Part shown: positions 1 through 12,079 of the stretch, piece by piece
Layout: each line of letters opens with the position of its first letter
How positions within the stretch are numbered: position 1 is the first letter of the stretch
Origin: Brassica napus
Lineage: Eukaryota; Streptophyta; Magnoliopsida; Brassicales; Brassicaceae
Length of the DNA: 64,000 nucleotides
Direction of reading: 5' to 3'
Assembly (NCBI RefSeq): GCF_020379485.1
Contig: NC_063447.1
Span: 56,905,452 to 56,969,451 of the forward strand
Made by a program: the position numbers and the translations under genes
The notes under the pieces: generated by a model
What the model saw: the letters and a program-made list of their open reading frames with translations, nothing else
Database searches by the model: none
What the model was told of the DNA's origin: nothing

Positions 1-419
1 TGATTAAAAGCCGTTTGGCTAAATGCATATCGATATGGCCGTGTGGCCTAGTATCCGGATGGTTATATAAACCGGATTGCATCATGATCTGATCCTTAAG
101 ATCGTTGTATCAAATAATGGCCGTGAAGTCTAAGCAACACAAAACATGACCGTGTGGTCCAAGTATCATAGAGAGACTTATGAAATCATATGCACTGATT
201 ATTTAATTGGTTGCAAGAATTCTAAATCATAAATTGATAATATGATTTCAGATGCCGAGATTTGAACCCATGGATTATGCCATTATAAATCTCTCTGGAG
301 ATAATTATCTAGAATGAGCAATGAACACTTCAGTTACCCTGAAATGAAGAGGACTCTGAAGGAGTATCATTCAGGGTGATTATGCAACTAGAAGTGAAGA
401 GTTAAGAGCCATTACAATA

Positions 420-902
420 ATGTGCCATCATCTCACTGAGGAACTGAGAAATCAGTATCTACATATTGAGAATCCTCGTGACCTTTGGACAGAATTAAAG
501 TCCGGATACACTATAATGTTATTACCAAAGGTCAAACATGAATGGATGAGTCTCAGATTTCAAGACTTTGAGACAGTGGCCGAGTTTCACTTTGCCTTGT
601 CCAGGGTCGTGTACCAACTGATATTATGTGGAGAAGAGGTAACATATAATGATTGTCTATTCAAGACATACTCCACATTCCATCCGGAAGATTTGTTGTC
701 AAAACATATCTACATAGAAAGAGGTTCTACCACTTACAATGACCTGATCTCTTGCCTAACGGTGATTGAGAATGACAAGGTACTAAAGAGGAGCAGTGAG
801 ATGAGATACCCTGATACAAATAAGACTGATATGGATCAGGATGAATCCAAGGGAGTCGTGTCCAACATAACTCAAGGAGTGTCCGGCATGTCTATTGACT
901 AA
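420..902 (+). pseudogene. Copia-type gag fragment (UBN2/retrotran_gag-like)
   Basis: A 160-codon frame with the typical copia gag pattern: a HLTEELRNQYLHIENPRDLW segment near the start, then a predicted helical region with MSLRFQDFETVAEFHFALSRV around residues 42-63. No CCHC zinc knuckle follows and the frame stops at 902, whereas copia gag normally continues into a zinc knuckle and protease. It is therefore a partial capsid-like domain and not a working gag-pol gene. The ATG at 420 is the first in frame, but the homologous region probably starts further upstream. Confidence 0.65.
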
Positions 903-3202
903 GAGGGATCTCGACATTTTATTTTAAAGTCCTTGATTTGTGATTTGCTTTAACCCAATTGTCATTCACGATTTTACATATACAATGGAATTGGTTTTGA
1001 ATTCATTATCTTGCCTGATCTTACTTGAACATATGAATGATTCTATTTTTGCCTAAAGAGCATAATACCAAGTAAGAAATCATGAAAGGGGTATAGTAAG
1101 CATAGTAAAGAAACTATGGCTAATGCATCGCCTATAAGGCATTATACACACCCAATAATATGTGACTCATTGAGTTATGATAATATGGTTTCCAAGTAGA
1201 AACAATGGGTAAGGAAAGAAACAAATTCCTTTAGATTTTAATAAGAAAAACGCCTAAAACATTGAAAGAAAGTGGTCGAGACTATACCTATGATCTCTAC
1301 TGATCAAAACTATGCTACAGATCAGTATGATAAAGAGACAAGAGATGTGGTAACCATATTGAGATACACCACGAAATTTTACACTATATGGCATGATAGG
1401 ATTAGCCATCCTAAAGTCTAAACTTGATGCAAAGATTGAAAAGGCACAGAGTTATCCCGTAAAAGATCTCACGTTGTGAAACATGTACACAAAGAGAAAC
1501 TCATTAGGCTTAATTGTCCCAAGCACCACGACCTTACCGAAGAGACCATGTTATGGTCGGCTGCAGAGACCATCACCTATACAAGGACATCACCTATACA
1601 CGGCTTGGCCACGACTTGTATACGCATAGTGCGGGCTTGGCCGCACATAAGCCATTACCTATAAAAGGTTCGGCCATGTAAGCCATTATCTATAAGACTA
1701 AGATTCTAAAGTATATAAGCTTGGAGACATTATGTTTTACATGTATAGAATGATAATATGCATCAGGCCATATAAGTGAGCATAGATATTCCCATCTCAG
1801 ATTGAATACGGGTCATAAAACCAGACATACACCATCTTAAGAGATTTTGAATAAACCACCACATACATACATGTGCCGTCTAAGATGGAACCTCAGAAGA
1901 GGATTGGGAATATACAAGAATAAGATCTTCTCCACGAAATAAAAAGGACCGAGAGCCAAAACATGGGTGATCAAAAATAGTGGCCAGGTACGGATTGCAT
2001 GATCAAATGAATCCGAATATTAAAGGAGAAAGATTATAAGCTGGATAAAGAATGTTAAAAGTACGAATGGTTTTTACCATCATTGTCTTGACAAAGATCC
2101 TCGGACTAGAGATTATGATTTAAGACGTCCAAAGAAAGATTATATAAAGCTAGCTAATTGAGAAGCTAATCGAAATGCCAGACACTGACCCGAGAAATGA
2201 CTAACCAGCTTAGCACCAAATGAATGTCCTAGAAGAGACATAATCAAGTTTCTATAGAGTCTATACAAGATAGACCAAGTGTTCCATAAGATTAAGGAAT
2301 CTCGGATAGAAAAAGAATGGTGCATAGAATACAGATCCGAGATTATAAGAGAAACCATACCAGACATTGAGAAAAGACTGCGCAGCTACACAGTCTAAGG
2401 TACCAAACCATGTAGCTTGGGACGCCAAGCTACTAGGTAACAAAGGTCCTGGATAATGAAATCTCAAAGTGATCAGATCATGTCTGGAACATAGTGGAAC
2501 CACATATGAAGGTGTCGACACACACATGAATGTTATATAAAAGATACATAAAGTTATAGCACTTGAACATAAAGAGATAAGCGAGGATCATGAACCCACG
2601 AAAGAGTACTCATACAATCATAAATGATCATAGAGATTAGAAAAGATAAAACGTGGAGGTTCAAACTATCTAAAAGAGAGATGGGCGTATTGGCCATATA
2701 CAAACACAGAAACGCCATCTGATAAACCAGTGAAATAGATGGATCTTGTGAGATAAAGAAACCGTGAGAGAAGGCACATGATCACGAGGTCTAAGAGTGT
2801 TCATGTCTTCCTACTTAACAGCATTAGATTATAGCTTGTTACACAAGGTACTCACAGAGATCAGAGGAACAGATTATAAGGAGATAAACTCCTATGTGGT
2901 GGATGCTGCTACAGATTTTTGAAATTGAAAATGGTCTGGTCATAAGAAAGAAATTAGATACAAATGATGTAGTAAGCAGCATATGGATCACTGGATAAGA
3001 TGAAAGAACAGCTTCGTTCCTAAGCTGATTAATGGACTGAAACATAAAGCAGCTGCATATAGTATGTAAAAGAAATTGATCACGCATGATCATTGATCTT
3101 GGAGTTGTATAAAAGACAATCCAATACAGTCCATATATTTAAAATTCCTTGTGATTATACTAAACCTAAAAGAGGTTAGTAGACTGATACAGAACGTATC
3201 TG

Positions 3203-3308
3203 TAGGCGTCCGGTCCTTCGACTAAAGACGTCCAACCCTTAAGCTAAAAGGCATCCGGCTTTCAGATAAAGGCGTCCGGCCCCTTCTGCTAAAAGGCGTC
3301 CGGCTCTT
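3203..3308 (+). repeat. Short degenerate tandem repeat inside the copia relic
   Basis: About four to five imperfect copies of a roughly 22-28-base unit built around GGCGTCCGGC and CTAAAAG, inside the non-coding part of the element. Confidence 0.6.
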
Positions 3309-4277
3309 ACCCTTTGATCACGGGCTAGTAGAAAAGATCAACCATCAGGTTGCAATCCGACAATCAGATCCCTTAAGGATCCGGCATAGCAGAACTGTCT
3401 GCTGCTGTATAAACTCCACAAAGTTTTGTCGTAAGGATAAGAAGAGATGTTTAATCTATCCTTACCTGTCGGATATAAAGTATTGTAGTCCATAAGCTCA
3501 TGAAAGCCGAAGTCCATGACCTAATAATGTATACTTAGCGTGTGATATGATCTACGGCAACTGAGGTCATGAGATGCCATCATCATCATTAATATAGGAA
3601 TGAAAAGAATAATGAATACGGCATTAGCTAAGGCAAAGAAATCGATGTCCACATACATGAGAGTGTTCGGCCACAGAGCCATAATAAGAGATTATAAAAA
3701 CTCAAAGCAATGATCATTGATCTTGAACACTCATGAGACAAGTAGTGGACATGTATAGACGAGGTCTATGACCCAGACATGGATCGGCCAGAGCGAGACA
3801 TAGGTTCATGATAACCATGTTTAGTACATTGTCCATGAGTACTTGGTTTATCCGACCAAAGTAAAGAGTTAACAGTAGACGATCACGTCTAGACTATGGA
3901 CACATGCAAACACGATTTGCAAAGGCCCAATAGTGATCCCCGAGAACAATATGGTTCACATTGTTTAGCACACATGCTTTACCGGGACACTTAATGTCAA
4001 AAGACATGAGAGACGACCTGAGAGGTCGAAATGGTCTAGATACGGCTTAGTAATGAACTTGGCCGATTACTCCCTTCCTACATATACAGAAAAGATCACG
4101 CACCAGATGCGTAGAATGTAGAAACCTACACTGAGGTTCACATCAGGGGGAGTAGTGCATGTTGTACTCTTTTTCCTTCATCATGGTTTTGTCCCACTGG
4201 GTTTTCCTGATAAGGTTTTAATGAGGCAACATGAAGCGTACTACAGATCATGTATGGTTATGGCATCCAAGGGGGAG

Positions 4278-4624
4278 TGTTATAAATCATGGAGTGGATT
4301 GCCATTAACCAGGCCCGGTCCAAGACCGGCCCAATACCTAGAAGATGGAGAGATGGCCGAAGTCCTAGAGAGAGGAGAGAGAGAGAGCCGACTTCAGAAG
4401 AGAGAGAGGCGGCCACAAAGCTTGGAGAAAAGAAAACTCTTTCATTTTTCTAGTAGATGTAATCTTTCAATTATTATGTATTAGTAGTTTTCCTAATCCT
4501 AGTGAGTTTAGGTTTTGGATACTTTCCATTTATCTTCATCTTGTAATCCTTATATAAAGGAACCCTCTTGATCATTAATAAGAACACAGAAATATTCAGT
4601 CTCTAAACTCTCTAATTTACAACA
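4278..4624 (+). repeat. 3' LTR of the copia relic
   Basis: Starts TGTTATAAATC right after the purine tract and ends TTTACAACA, giving the TG...CA ends of an LTR, 347 bp. A TATATAA box is at 4551-4557, followed by the short R-like stretch with AATAAGAACAC. The inverted copia LTR at 59500-59758 has the same ends and a similar TATA region. Confidence 0.7.
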
Positions 4625-5297
4625 ATAGATATAATTTAATGTTGTAATACTATACTTCCATATGTTAAATATTTGTCGATGATGTTAACTTATAAAATTA
4701 TAAAGATATTTTTAAATAACAAAAATCATATTATCTAACAATATTGTTATAATCTTTACTACCTTAAACCAATGAAAACAAATTTTAAACTATATAGTTT
4801 ATTTTAAAAATTAAAAAAAAAAACTAAATGTTAAATTATTTACTCGATGATATAAATCTATGAAGCGAAAAGTTTAATTTTTTAAAAACTTTCTAAATTT
4901 GTGAAATGTTACAATATCTTTGAATATGACAATAAAACAATATTTTACTAATCTTTATATATATAGTTACGATTTTAATAATGAAATAATAATCCGAAAA
5001 TATGTATATATAGAAGAAGATACAAATACATGTGAAAGTTTAAAACAATCTATTCAATGAAAAAAATATACCGTAAATTTATTATGTTTTAAAAATTATA
5101 GACACATATATTATAATATATACTAATTTAGAATTGAAAACAAAATATTTATATAAAAACAAATGAAAACAAAAATTTGGTTGCGTGGATCGAGATCTAG
5201 CATTTATTTAAAATGGATTAATTTAATATTACTATTATATGTGTAGATATATATTAATTATGTGCCCCCGAAAAAAAATTGGTCTGGATCCCTACTG
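4625..5297. other. AT-rich stretch without a gene; ends in a hAT-like terminus
   Basis: No coding potential is seen. The right edge (to 5297), read on the minus strand, starts CAGTAGGGATCCAG, which resembles the CAGTGGCGGATCCAG ends of a common plant hAT-like family and the element at 18115-18629. I see no convincing matching left end. Confidence 0.4.
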
Positions 5298-6333
5298 TTA
5301 GAGATGATTATCTTTTAATTATAACATAGTTTCTTCGATCTTTAGATCGATTTACTCTTCCGTTTGTCGATTTTCAGTGTCGTTTTGACGATTTTGTTGT
5401 AGTTTCTGTTTAGCTTCTCTCTTCCTGTTAATTTTCTGATGTGTTTGGATCTCGAAGGTTCTCTGTTTCTCTTTGTTAGTTATGCTCAGTTTTTGTATCT
5501 GGAAAAGAATCAATTAATTTCGCGTTTTAGAAAATCAGGTGTGGTCTCTTTAAAGATGAAAATTTGAGAACGATAGTGAAGTGGTGGTGAGTCCGTTCAG
5601 GTTCAGATTAGTCGGAGTCTTCATAAAGATGGTGTTCCGGTAAGAGACTGGATCTGTCTCCCTAGAAGTTTTTCTCTAAAATTCACCTCTGACGGTTTGA
5701 TGGAGAACTTTTACGGTCGATAGTGACCAAAGGAAGAAAGAACATTACAAACAGAATGGAGGTAAAGTACGGCGGATTTCGGTCCGTCATGTCACCGGCT
5801 GTGGGGGGTGCCAGAGTGGTATGGCGACTTCTCACTAGAAAACAAAGATCGATGCCATGTTTGTTATATACGTGCCTACCATGCAAATTAGGTTTTATTT
5901 TACTTTAGTTGGGTATTTGGACTCCAATTGGGCTTTAATGTTTGCAATGCATGGGTATGAATTTGTTTGTAAGTTAGACCTTTAGCCTTTTAATGAAGAA
6001 AGTTGACAAAGAAAAAGAAAAAAAAAAGTAACAGTGACTGTTCATTTCTTGGGCCACAATGAGCCATTAGCCCAAACATAATTTGAAGAATTAGATGCAT
6101 GAAAATAATATTCAATTCAAAATTTGGAAGAAGAAAAAAACAGTTAAAATATTGTTGGCACACACTGATCACTCTAACAATATATCAGTAGACGAGCGAG
6201 CGCACAAACGAAACTGAAATTCAAAATTCAAATCTAATTGAAATCCACAGGAGAGAGAGCAAACATCGCTCACTCTTAACGATTTCTTCCCATCGTCTCT
6301 CTTCACTTCTCTCTCTCACGTCTTTCGTCTGCA
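5298..6333. other. Intergenic and upstream region of the ASY4-like gene
   Basis: No supported gene. The pyrimidine-rich stretch at 5330-5640 looks like an old transcribed leader, but I cannot identify it. Site II-type motifs (TGGGCC and its reverse AGCCCA) occur at about 6050-6075, roughly 270 bases before the ATG at 6334, which is typical of promoters of genes expressed in dividing cells. Confidence 0.4.
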
Positions 6334-8142
6334 ATGTCTTCCACCAGAAAGAGCACCAAGAGATCACGCCCAGAGCCGCCGCCGCTTCAATCGCTCAAGA
6401 AGCAAGCACCGAACGCAAAGATCAGCGACGATTTGGATCTCGATGTTTCCAGGTCCGTTTCCTTCTTCGTTTCTTCTGATATTAACCTAGATTGTAACTC
6501 TCTGTTGATTTCCGTGTGGATCGAGCAGCGATCTCAAAGGAATCATGTCGGCGTTGCAGCAAATCAGAGAGAAAGCGCACGAGGATGGCCGTAAGAAGAA
6601 GGAAGAGAGCATCTCCAGGTGATTCATCTCTCTCTTTCACTTCTTAGTTTCTCTCCGCTTTAGTTTGATCATCGAATACATAGAAGATTCAGAGCTCGAT
6701 TATCTCCATAATCATTGTTGCTAGCTACGATCGTTTCTTATGCTTGTTATCGATCTTGGTGCATTATATAGGCTGATGATCCGTAGGTGTTCGATCGTTT
6801 GTTCTAGAGTTTGATATCGATTGATCTATTGTACAAGTGGTTGTGATATGCTCGCGGATCTCATAAACTTGAACGCAAGTGTTTGATTGGTATCGTTTCC
6901 TTTGTTTCCAGAATTTTGGAATCGTTTGCTTTCACATATAGAGAACGTTTGTATCTCTGGTTGATTCCTATCATTGATTTGGTATCTTGTAGTATGATTT
7001 TTGTCAAATATTGTTTCAGAACGGCAAAATCACAGTGAGAATTCATGATTTTGATCAGCAGAATCAGTTTTTCTCCATGGTTCTAATGCTTTTTAAGTGT
7101 CGTTAGCTTTGATTGCTGAATCTTGCTTTGATCTGTGTGCCTCTTTCTGTCAGTGTGTCTACTGAGGTAAAGTCAAAGATCGATGAGCTGAAGTCAAAGC
7201 TTGAGAAAGAAAGGTAAGTCTACGTTGCTGAGGATGGATATCTGATCTTATGTGCTTTGTGTATGTTTTGTTTACAAGATAAGAAACGAAAGCGTGCTGA
7301 TGAGTTCTATCCATGACTGCAGACAAAACTTTGCTAAAGCACTTACAAAGAGTTCAAAGGAGGTTTGAATAACAAAGAACTAAAGATGATGCCTAACATT
7401 TTTTTGTCATTAGAAACGTACAAGGAACTGACCTCTGATTCATATTTTGCAGTGTGAGAGTCTCTTGAAGGATGAAGCAGCCAAATTTGAGGAGCTTCAT
7501 CACAAGTTCATGAAGGAAAAATCTGATCATCTACAGGGTCTGAAAGGTTTGTATTCCATCTTCCTCTGGTATTGTTATCTCTGACTCTCAACCTCAGTTA
7601 GTGTTTGGTGTCAAAAGTCTATACCACAAAGTTTTATTTCGTTAGCTAAAGTGGGATATTCATATTACTGAAATAGAATGTGTTTCTGCTTGCCAGACAT
7701 TGTTTCCAAGTTTGAGGAGGACAAGGAGAGGCTCTATATGCGATATGAGCAACAAAGTAAGCCAATACCCTTATAATGAAACCACTGTTATAAGACGGCA
7801 ACACCTTTACTCACTTACACATGTGAAATAACGTATAGGGAAGAAGGACAAGACAATGATATCAGACCAGGAGAAGTTCTGCGCGGAAAAGCTTGCTCAA
7901 TTGGAAGAGTCGCTCAAGACAAAGAAACGGGTAAATAAATAGCCTTACATTATAGTTGTTATTATCTCTACCACATAATGGATCGTTTATTACTTTGTTA
8001 TATGATGAACCGTTTATTACTTGGGATGAACCGTTTATTACTTGGGATGTAGGGTGACAAAACGTTCAGCATACTGAGGAAAACTCTCGGCTCTTTTCTG
8101 GAGAATGAAGCTTCTGATGAGGAGTTCCCACCTGATGAGTGA
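6334..8142 (+). CDS. ASY4: ASY4-like meiotic chromosome-axis coiled-coil protein (8 exons, 214 aa)
   Basis: Joining exons 6334-6452, 6529-6618, 7154-7213, 7323-7362, 7453-7546, 7697-7756, 7839-7930 and 8053-8142 at GT-AG borders gives an uninterrupted 214-residue protein. It has a basic N-terminus (MSSTRKSTKRSRPEPPPLQ), a long charged coiled coil from about residue 45 to 190 (e.g. KSKIDELKSKLEKER, KFEELHHKFMKEKSDHL) and an acidic tail ending EEFPPDE. Length, build and position next to plastid S5 match what I recall of Arabidopsis ASY4 (At2g33793, about 212 aa). ASY4 works with ASY1 and ASY3 on the meiotic chromosome axis to support synapsis and crossovers. The family call rests on memory and synteny; a coiled coil alone is not specific. 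The ATG sits in a CTGCAATGTC context with no upstream in-frame ATG nearby. Confidence 0.75.
8004..8045 (+). repeat. 21-bp perfect tandem duplication next to a splice acceptor
   Basis: GATGAACCGTTTATTACTTGG occurs twice head to tail in intron 7 of the ASY4-like gene, ending seven bases before exon 8. A related GGATCGTTTATTACTTTG lies just upstream. Confidence 0.85.
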
Positions 8143-8539
8143 ATCATCTACGTCTCTTCACTTGACGCTGCAAGAAAGTTAAAAACCCTTTGACTTTGAT
8201 CCAGCCGGACCTTTCTTTATATATTTTCAGGTATTGGCCTTGCCAATTACAGCACAGAACACTACTCTGAAGAGTAGTATTTCAAAGCTTTCAATATTAT
8301 GACCATGAACCTTATTGTCTTCTATTCTATGTTATAGTTTCAAATGAAAGATTAATTACACTAGTATCCACCACCAGTTATTGATTTCAAACTAGTATCA
8401 GGGTATTTTAATTGTGGGGGTGTGATTGGTAACAATGGAAAAACTAGTATCAGGGTATCACTTATCAAACACTAGCCATCTTCCACATTTGATATGTGTG
8501 ACATATAGCGTATCTTTAAGCCAAGTCGCGGAGCTTTCT

Positions 8540-9010
8540 TACAACCTTCAGAGTCTTCACTTGATTGTTCTGGTTGCTCTGAAACTAAGAATGCCGCCCA
8601 AGGGTACTATTGCCCTCAGTGCAAGTTCTATGTCCACAAGGAATGCACAGAGTCCCCTTCAGATAATCCACGTTTCTCCTCTCCCACATCCTCTCAAGCT
8701 CCTTAGGTGCTGACCACTTCGTTGTAGTGATGGAAGTTGTTGCTTGTGTGGAGAAACTCTTCAGCTTTTGGTTTATAGTTGTTCCAACCACTTGTAACTT
8801 TAGTTTAGACACGGCCTGCGCCAAAAAAAGCAAGAGATTTCAAGCATTGACTACCCAAGAGCCCATGAGCATAGGCTTCACCTCTTGGCCAAACGTGTCT
8901 CCTTTCCTTGCTCTTGTGGTAAAGACGTCCATGGAGTTCCTAACTTGTGTCCTCAATGCAATTTCACGATCCATTGAGACTGCGTTTTCTTTAATTGCCT
9001 TCTATGTTAC
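8540..9010 (+). pseudogene. DC1 (Cys/His-rich C1) domain protein relic
   Basis: Three zinc-binding DC1 modules can be read only by changing frame. The first, from 8563, has DCSGCSETKN...YYCPQCKFYVHKEC. The second, around 8728-8820, has CCLCGETLQLLVYSCS...CNFSLDTAC. The third, around 8880-8990, has CSCGKDVHG...LCPQCNFTIH and then an in-frame TGA where the family usually has Arg before the final Asp-Cys. The family is large in Brassicaceae and often linked to stress signalling. Frame breaks, the stop and the lack of a start show a dead fragment. It is not in the Arabidopsis gene order I recall here, so it probably arrived by duplication. Confidence 0.7.
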
Positions 9011-9323
9011 TGTTTCAAATGATTTGTTTAATTTAAATACATTATAGCAGGATGCAATTGTCGCCTTTTTTTTCTCATCGGCAACATTTGTTATATATGT
9101 TGCGGAGACGCATTATGCATCATATATATCTCAGACACATCTCAGAAACATATCTGGTTCCTGTAGTGAACTTTTAACTAAGAAGAAATGATTGATATTT
9201 CAAAATAAACACATTATCTCATGAATTACAGCACGCCTCTTGATTTTACAAGAATCTCTTCTCAACATTGGAAAAAGCAAAGAGGGTGAAAATGTTACAA
9301 AAGTAGAGAAGATTGAGTTTCCT

Positions 9324-10442
9324 TCACTTCCAGAGCTCTTCCATGGGGATTCCACGCTCGAGAGCAACGTCCTTGAACTGTCTCATCTGTTGAACTGCTG
9401 CAAGAGTCGCTCTCGCGTTGTTGAGTGCATTGTTGCTTCCCAGCTGTTTCCCCAATGCGTTCTCAACTCCTGCCATCTCTAGCACGATCCTAACAGCTCC
9501 TCCAGCAATCACACCCGTACCCGGTGAAGCTGGTCTAAGCATCACCTTCGCTGCTCCGTAATCTCCCTCCGATCTATATAACCAAACAACCACATAGCTT
9601 AAAACCAATCAAACCTTCAATAACATAACCATAACATACAAGAACCCAACACAGAGACATACACAATGCTACACACTAAATCTACTTCATTGCTTGTTAT
9701 GACATTACCATCAACCAAATCCAATTATTCTAAAGCATAAGAACACAACAACAAACACTAAAAAAAGATCAAAACTTTATTACCTGTGGGGGAACGTAAG
9801 GTACTTAGTCATAGGCACTTGAACAATATTCCTCCTCGCATCAATAGCACTCTTCTGAACAGCCGCGACAACCTCCTTAGCCTTAGCACAACCAACTCCG
9901 ACATTCCCTTGCTTATCTCCGACAACAACAATCGCCCTAAACTTCAACTGCTTCCCTCCTTTCACAACCTTAGTCACCCTCCTCACCTGCACAACCCTCT
10001 CCTCGAACCCATCCCTAATCTTCTCCTTCTTCGGCTTCTGCCCGCCGATCCCTCCTCCGCCTTTCTTCATCTTCGAGTCCATCACGTTAACGTCCTTCCC
10101 GAGCATGCTCTCCCCGCTGTACGCGGGCCCGTAGAGCTCCTCGTAGGCCGTGGCGATCTCGGCCTCCGTCTCGTCGGCGCCTTCGTCGAAGTACGGCGCG
10201 GGGACGAAGCCCTCGGGAGGGGAAGGCGGGTCGAAGACGGCGTTGGCGGTTATCTCGGGGTTTTGGTCCTCGAAGAAGATGGTCTCGGATTGGTCTGAGG
10301 AGGAGGTGGCTTTGAGGGTGGTGAGGGTTGTGTGTCGTTTGAGGAAGGAGAAGGAGATGGTGGGTCTCGAGGAGGTGATGCGAGAGGTTGGGGTGTGGAG
10401 GGAGAGAGAGGAAAGAGAGGAGAGAGCTGATGTTGTCGCCAT
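9324..10442 (-). CDS. RPS5: Plastid 30S ribosomal protein S5 (2 exons, 302 aa)
   Basis: Exon 1 is 10442-9784 and exon 2 is 9573-9324. The GT-AG join completes an Arg codon (FPHR-SEGDYG) and gives 302 residues, close to the roughly 303 of the Arabidopsis protein (At2g33800, also called EMB3113/SCA1). Residues 1 to about 45 are rich in Ser/Thr/Arg with few acids, a chloroplast transit peptide. An acidic linker follows. The S5 N-terminal RNA-binding fold lies near residues 145-215 ([33 protein letters not shown]), and the S5 C-terminal domain is mostly in exon 2 ([19 protein letters not shown]). It helps form the decoding site of the plastid small subunit. Site II-like TGGGCY motifs lie upstream. 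The call is secure. Confidence 0.95.
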
Positions 10443-10619
10443 TGGAATGAGGGATGAGGGAAGTAGAGACTGAAGAAGAGAGGCTTATCCGCAGCAGTAG
10501 AAGAAGAAGATTGAAGAGAACTGTTTTAATTATATCTTTGTTTTCTTACAAATTAGCCCCAATAGTTTAACAAAATAACTTTTGACCCCTTGTTAAGTAA
10601 CTTTGGGTCTTTTGTTCGA

Positions 10620-10676
10620 AATGGGCTACAAGGAGACAGCCTTTGTTTGTTTTTACTGTTGGCCCATTAAAGGTTT
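10620..10676 (-). promoter_or_regulatory. Site II (TGGGCY)-type motifs upstream of plastid S5
   Basis: TGGGCT at about 10622 and a TGGCCCATTAAAGG block at about 10660-10675 lie 180-230 bases before the S5 start codon. Such motifs are common in promoters of ribosomal protein genes. Function is inferred from the motif only. Confidence 0.45.
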
Positions 10677-11516
10677 ATGCAAAGTTGCAAAACCAATTCG
10701 ATCTCTAAGACTAATGATTAAAAATGATTTAGGATAAGGTTCAGGTTCAGGTTCAGGTTCAGGTTCAGGTTCAGGGATGCATACTTGGATCACTAACATT
10801 TATAACACAAATGATCAATAAGGAAATTCTGTATTATCTACAAGCTGTAGACTACAACCCCCATCTAATATACATACTGTATACAAATATTTTATTTTAT
10901 TTTATTTTTGGCCTATTAAAGGTTCATGCAAAGTTTTTTTTTTTTTTTAATTCAAAAAATTATGAGCCTAAGAACACCATTATAGCTAAAACTGGTTTGA
11001 GTTTCTTAAATTTTTTTATTTTTTTTGTCTGATTTAAAAAAAAAAAAGGAATCAATCGCGGACCGCCACGTGTCAGTGATGTCCGCAAACAGTACAAGAA
11101 ACAAACCAAAAGCGACTCTTATCTCGCGACTTCTGCAACCGGTTTTAATAAAATCTGCAGAATCCACTCCTTAAAAACCTTATTAATATACGGCGATAAT
11201 CATGGCATAAGTCCATAAACCCCTTGGACCATGGACAAGAGCTGGTTGTTTAATCCTCTTCCCGCAACTGTTGAGATTCGAATTTAGCATCTCTACCCTT
11301 TGGAAAGAAGGTTTACCAATAAGTTCATGCAAAGTTGTAAAACCTAATTGGATCTCTAAGACTAATGATTTAGGAGGTTCATGTTAAGCTTAAGGTTAAG
11401 GATCATACTTGGATCACTAACATTTATAACACAAAAGATCAATAAGGAGGATCTGTATTATCTGCAAGTTGAAGACTACAACCCCCATTTATTGTATACT
11501 GTATACAAATATTTTC
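10671..11516. repeat. Diverged direct duplication of about 200 bp
   Basis: 10671-10892 and 11320-11516 share long blocks such as GATCTCTAAGACTAATGATT, ACTTGGATCACTAACATTTA and ACTACAACCCCCAT. A third short copy of the leading block (TTAAAGGTTCATGCAAAG) is at 10917-10934. The first copy carries an extra hexamer array. The intervening DNA includes a G-box-like CCACGTGTC at about 11067. No gene is seen. Confidence 0.75.
10737..10775 (+). repeat. (AGGTTC)n hexanucleotide array
   Basis: About six perfect copies of AGGTTC in the upstream copy of the duplicated block. The downstream copy has only an unexpanded, degenerate equivalent. Confidence 0.9.
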
Positions 11517-11727
11517 AAAACTGTATGTTAGTTATATATATAGATTGATGTACTCTTTTTGTATAGATATTTCGAGATAAACTATTAAGCAAAAAATGGA
11601 AAATGATTCGTTATTTCTAGAAAATTTAGTTCACACGGCTTCAAAAAAGTTATCTCAGTGTTCCTTTTAGATTTTTAAAAACATGAATTTATAGTATTCA
11701 CCTATTCATAATTGTTATATTTCAAAG

Positions 11728-11776
11728 ACAGCACATGTTCTTTTTTTTTGACTAATTTTTTACAGCACATGTTCTT
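11728..11776 (-). repeat. Micro-insert with 15-bp direct repeats
   Basis: ACAGCACATGTTCTT at 11728-11742 is repeated at 11762-11776. Between them lie 19 bases that read on the minus strand as a short sequence with a run of A. This is the pattern of an extremely 5'-truncated retroposon with its target-site duplication. Confidence 0.6.
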
Positions 11777-12079
11777 AACACAATACAAATATTTTTTTTG
11801 TAATTTTATAATGCCGTCCTCTTGATATATAAGTTTCAACACATTTGATCATGTTTCTTGATCATCTTAAGCCATCTAAGAATAGAGTGATTAGGTCACG
11901 TTGCCATGTAACCAAGCTTTGGAAAGATGTTTTTGTGTGTTAAATTAAAAAGGATGTTTTTGTAGGATCGATTTTAACCTTTCTAAATCACTTTGATAAA
12001 CAGTAAAATTGAAATAAATATTTAGTAATACGTGATTTAACCAAACTAAAATACATATGATGATGAAAAAAAACGTTCG

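Larger units (their letters stand above)
1..4624 (+). mobile_element. Eroded, apparently gag-only Ty1/copia-type retrotransposon (5' end outside window)
   Basis: The left 4.6 kb reads as one retrotransposon on the plus strand. A gag-like frame lies at 420-902. Then come about 3.2 kb with no long frame and no recognisable protease, integrase or reverse transcriptase. It ends with a purine-rich tract (GGGGGAG at 4271-4277) directly before an LTR at 4278-4624. The stretch at 4150-4260, which can be read as FFLHHGFVPLGFP, recurs at the same place before the LTR of the copia fragment at 59.5-60.4 kb, which does encode copia RNase H. That makes the copia assignment firm. I infer a non-autonomous element that lost pol, or one whose pol is eroded beyond recognition by eye. 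The 5' LTR is not in the window, so length and target duplication cannot be judged. Confidence 0.7.

Noticed and set aside
9786..10298. 170-codon plus-strand frame
   Set aside because: Antisense shadow of plastid S5 exon 1.
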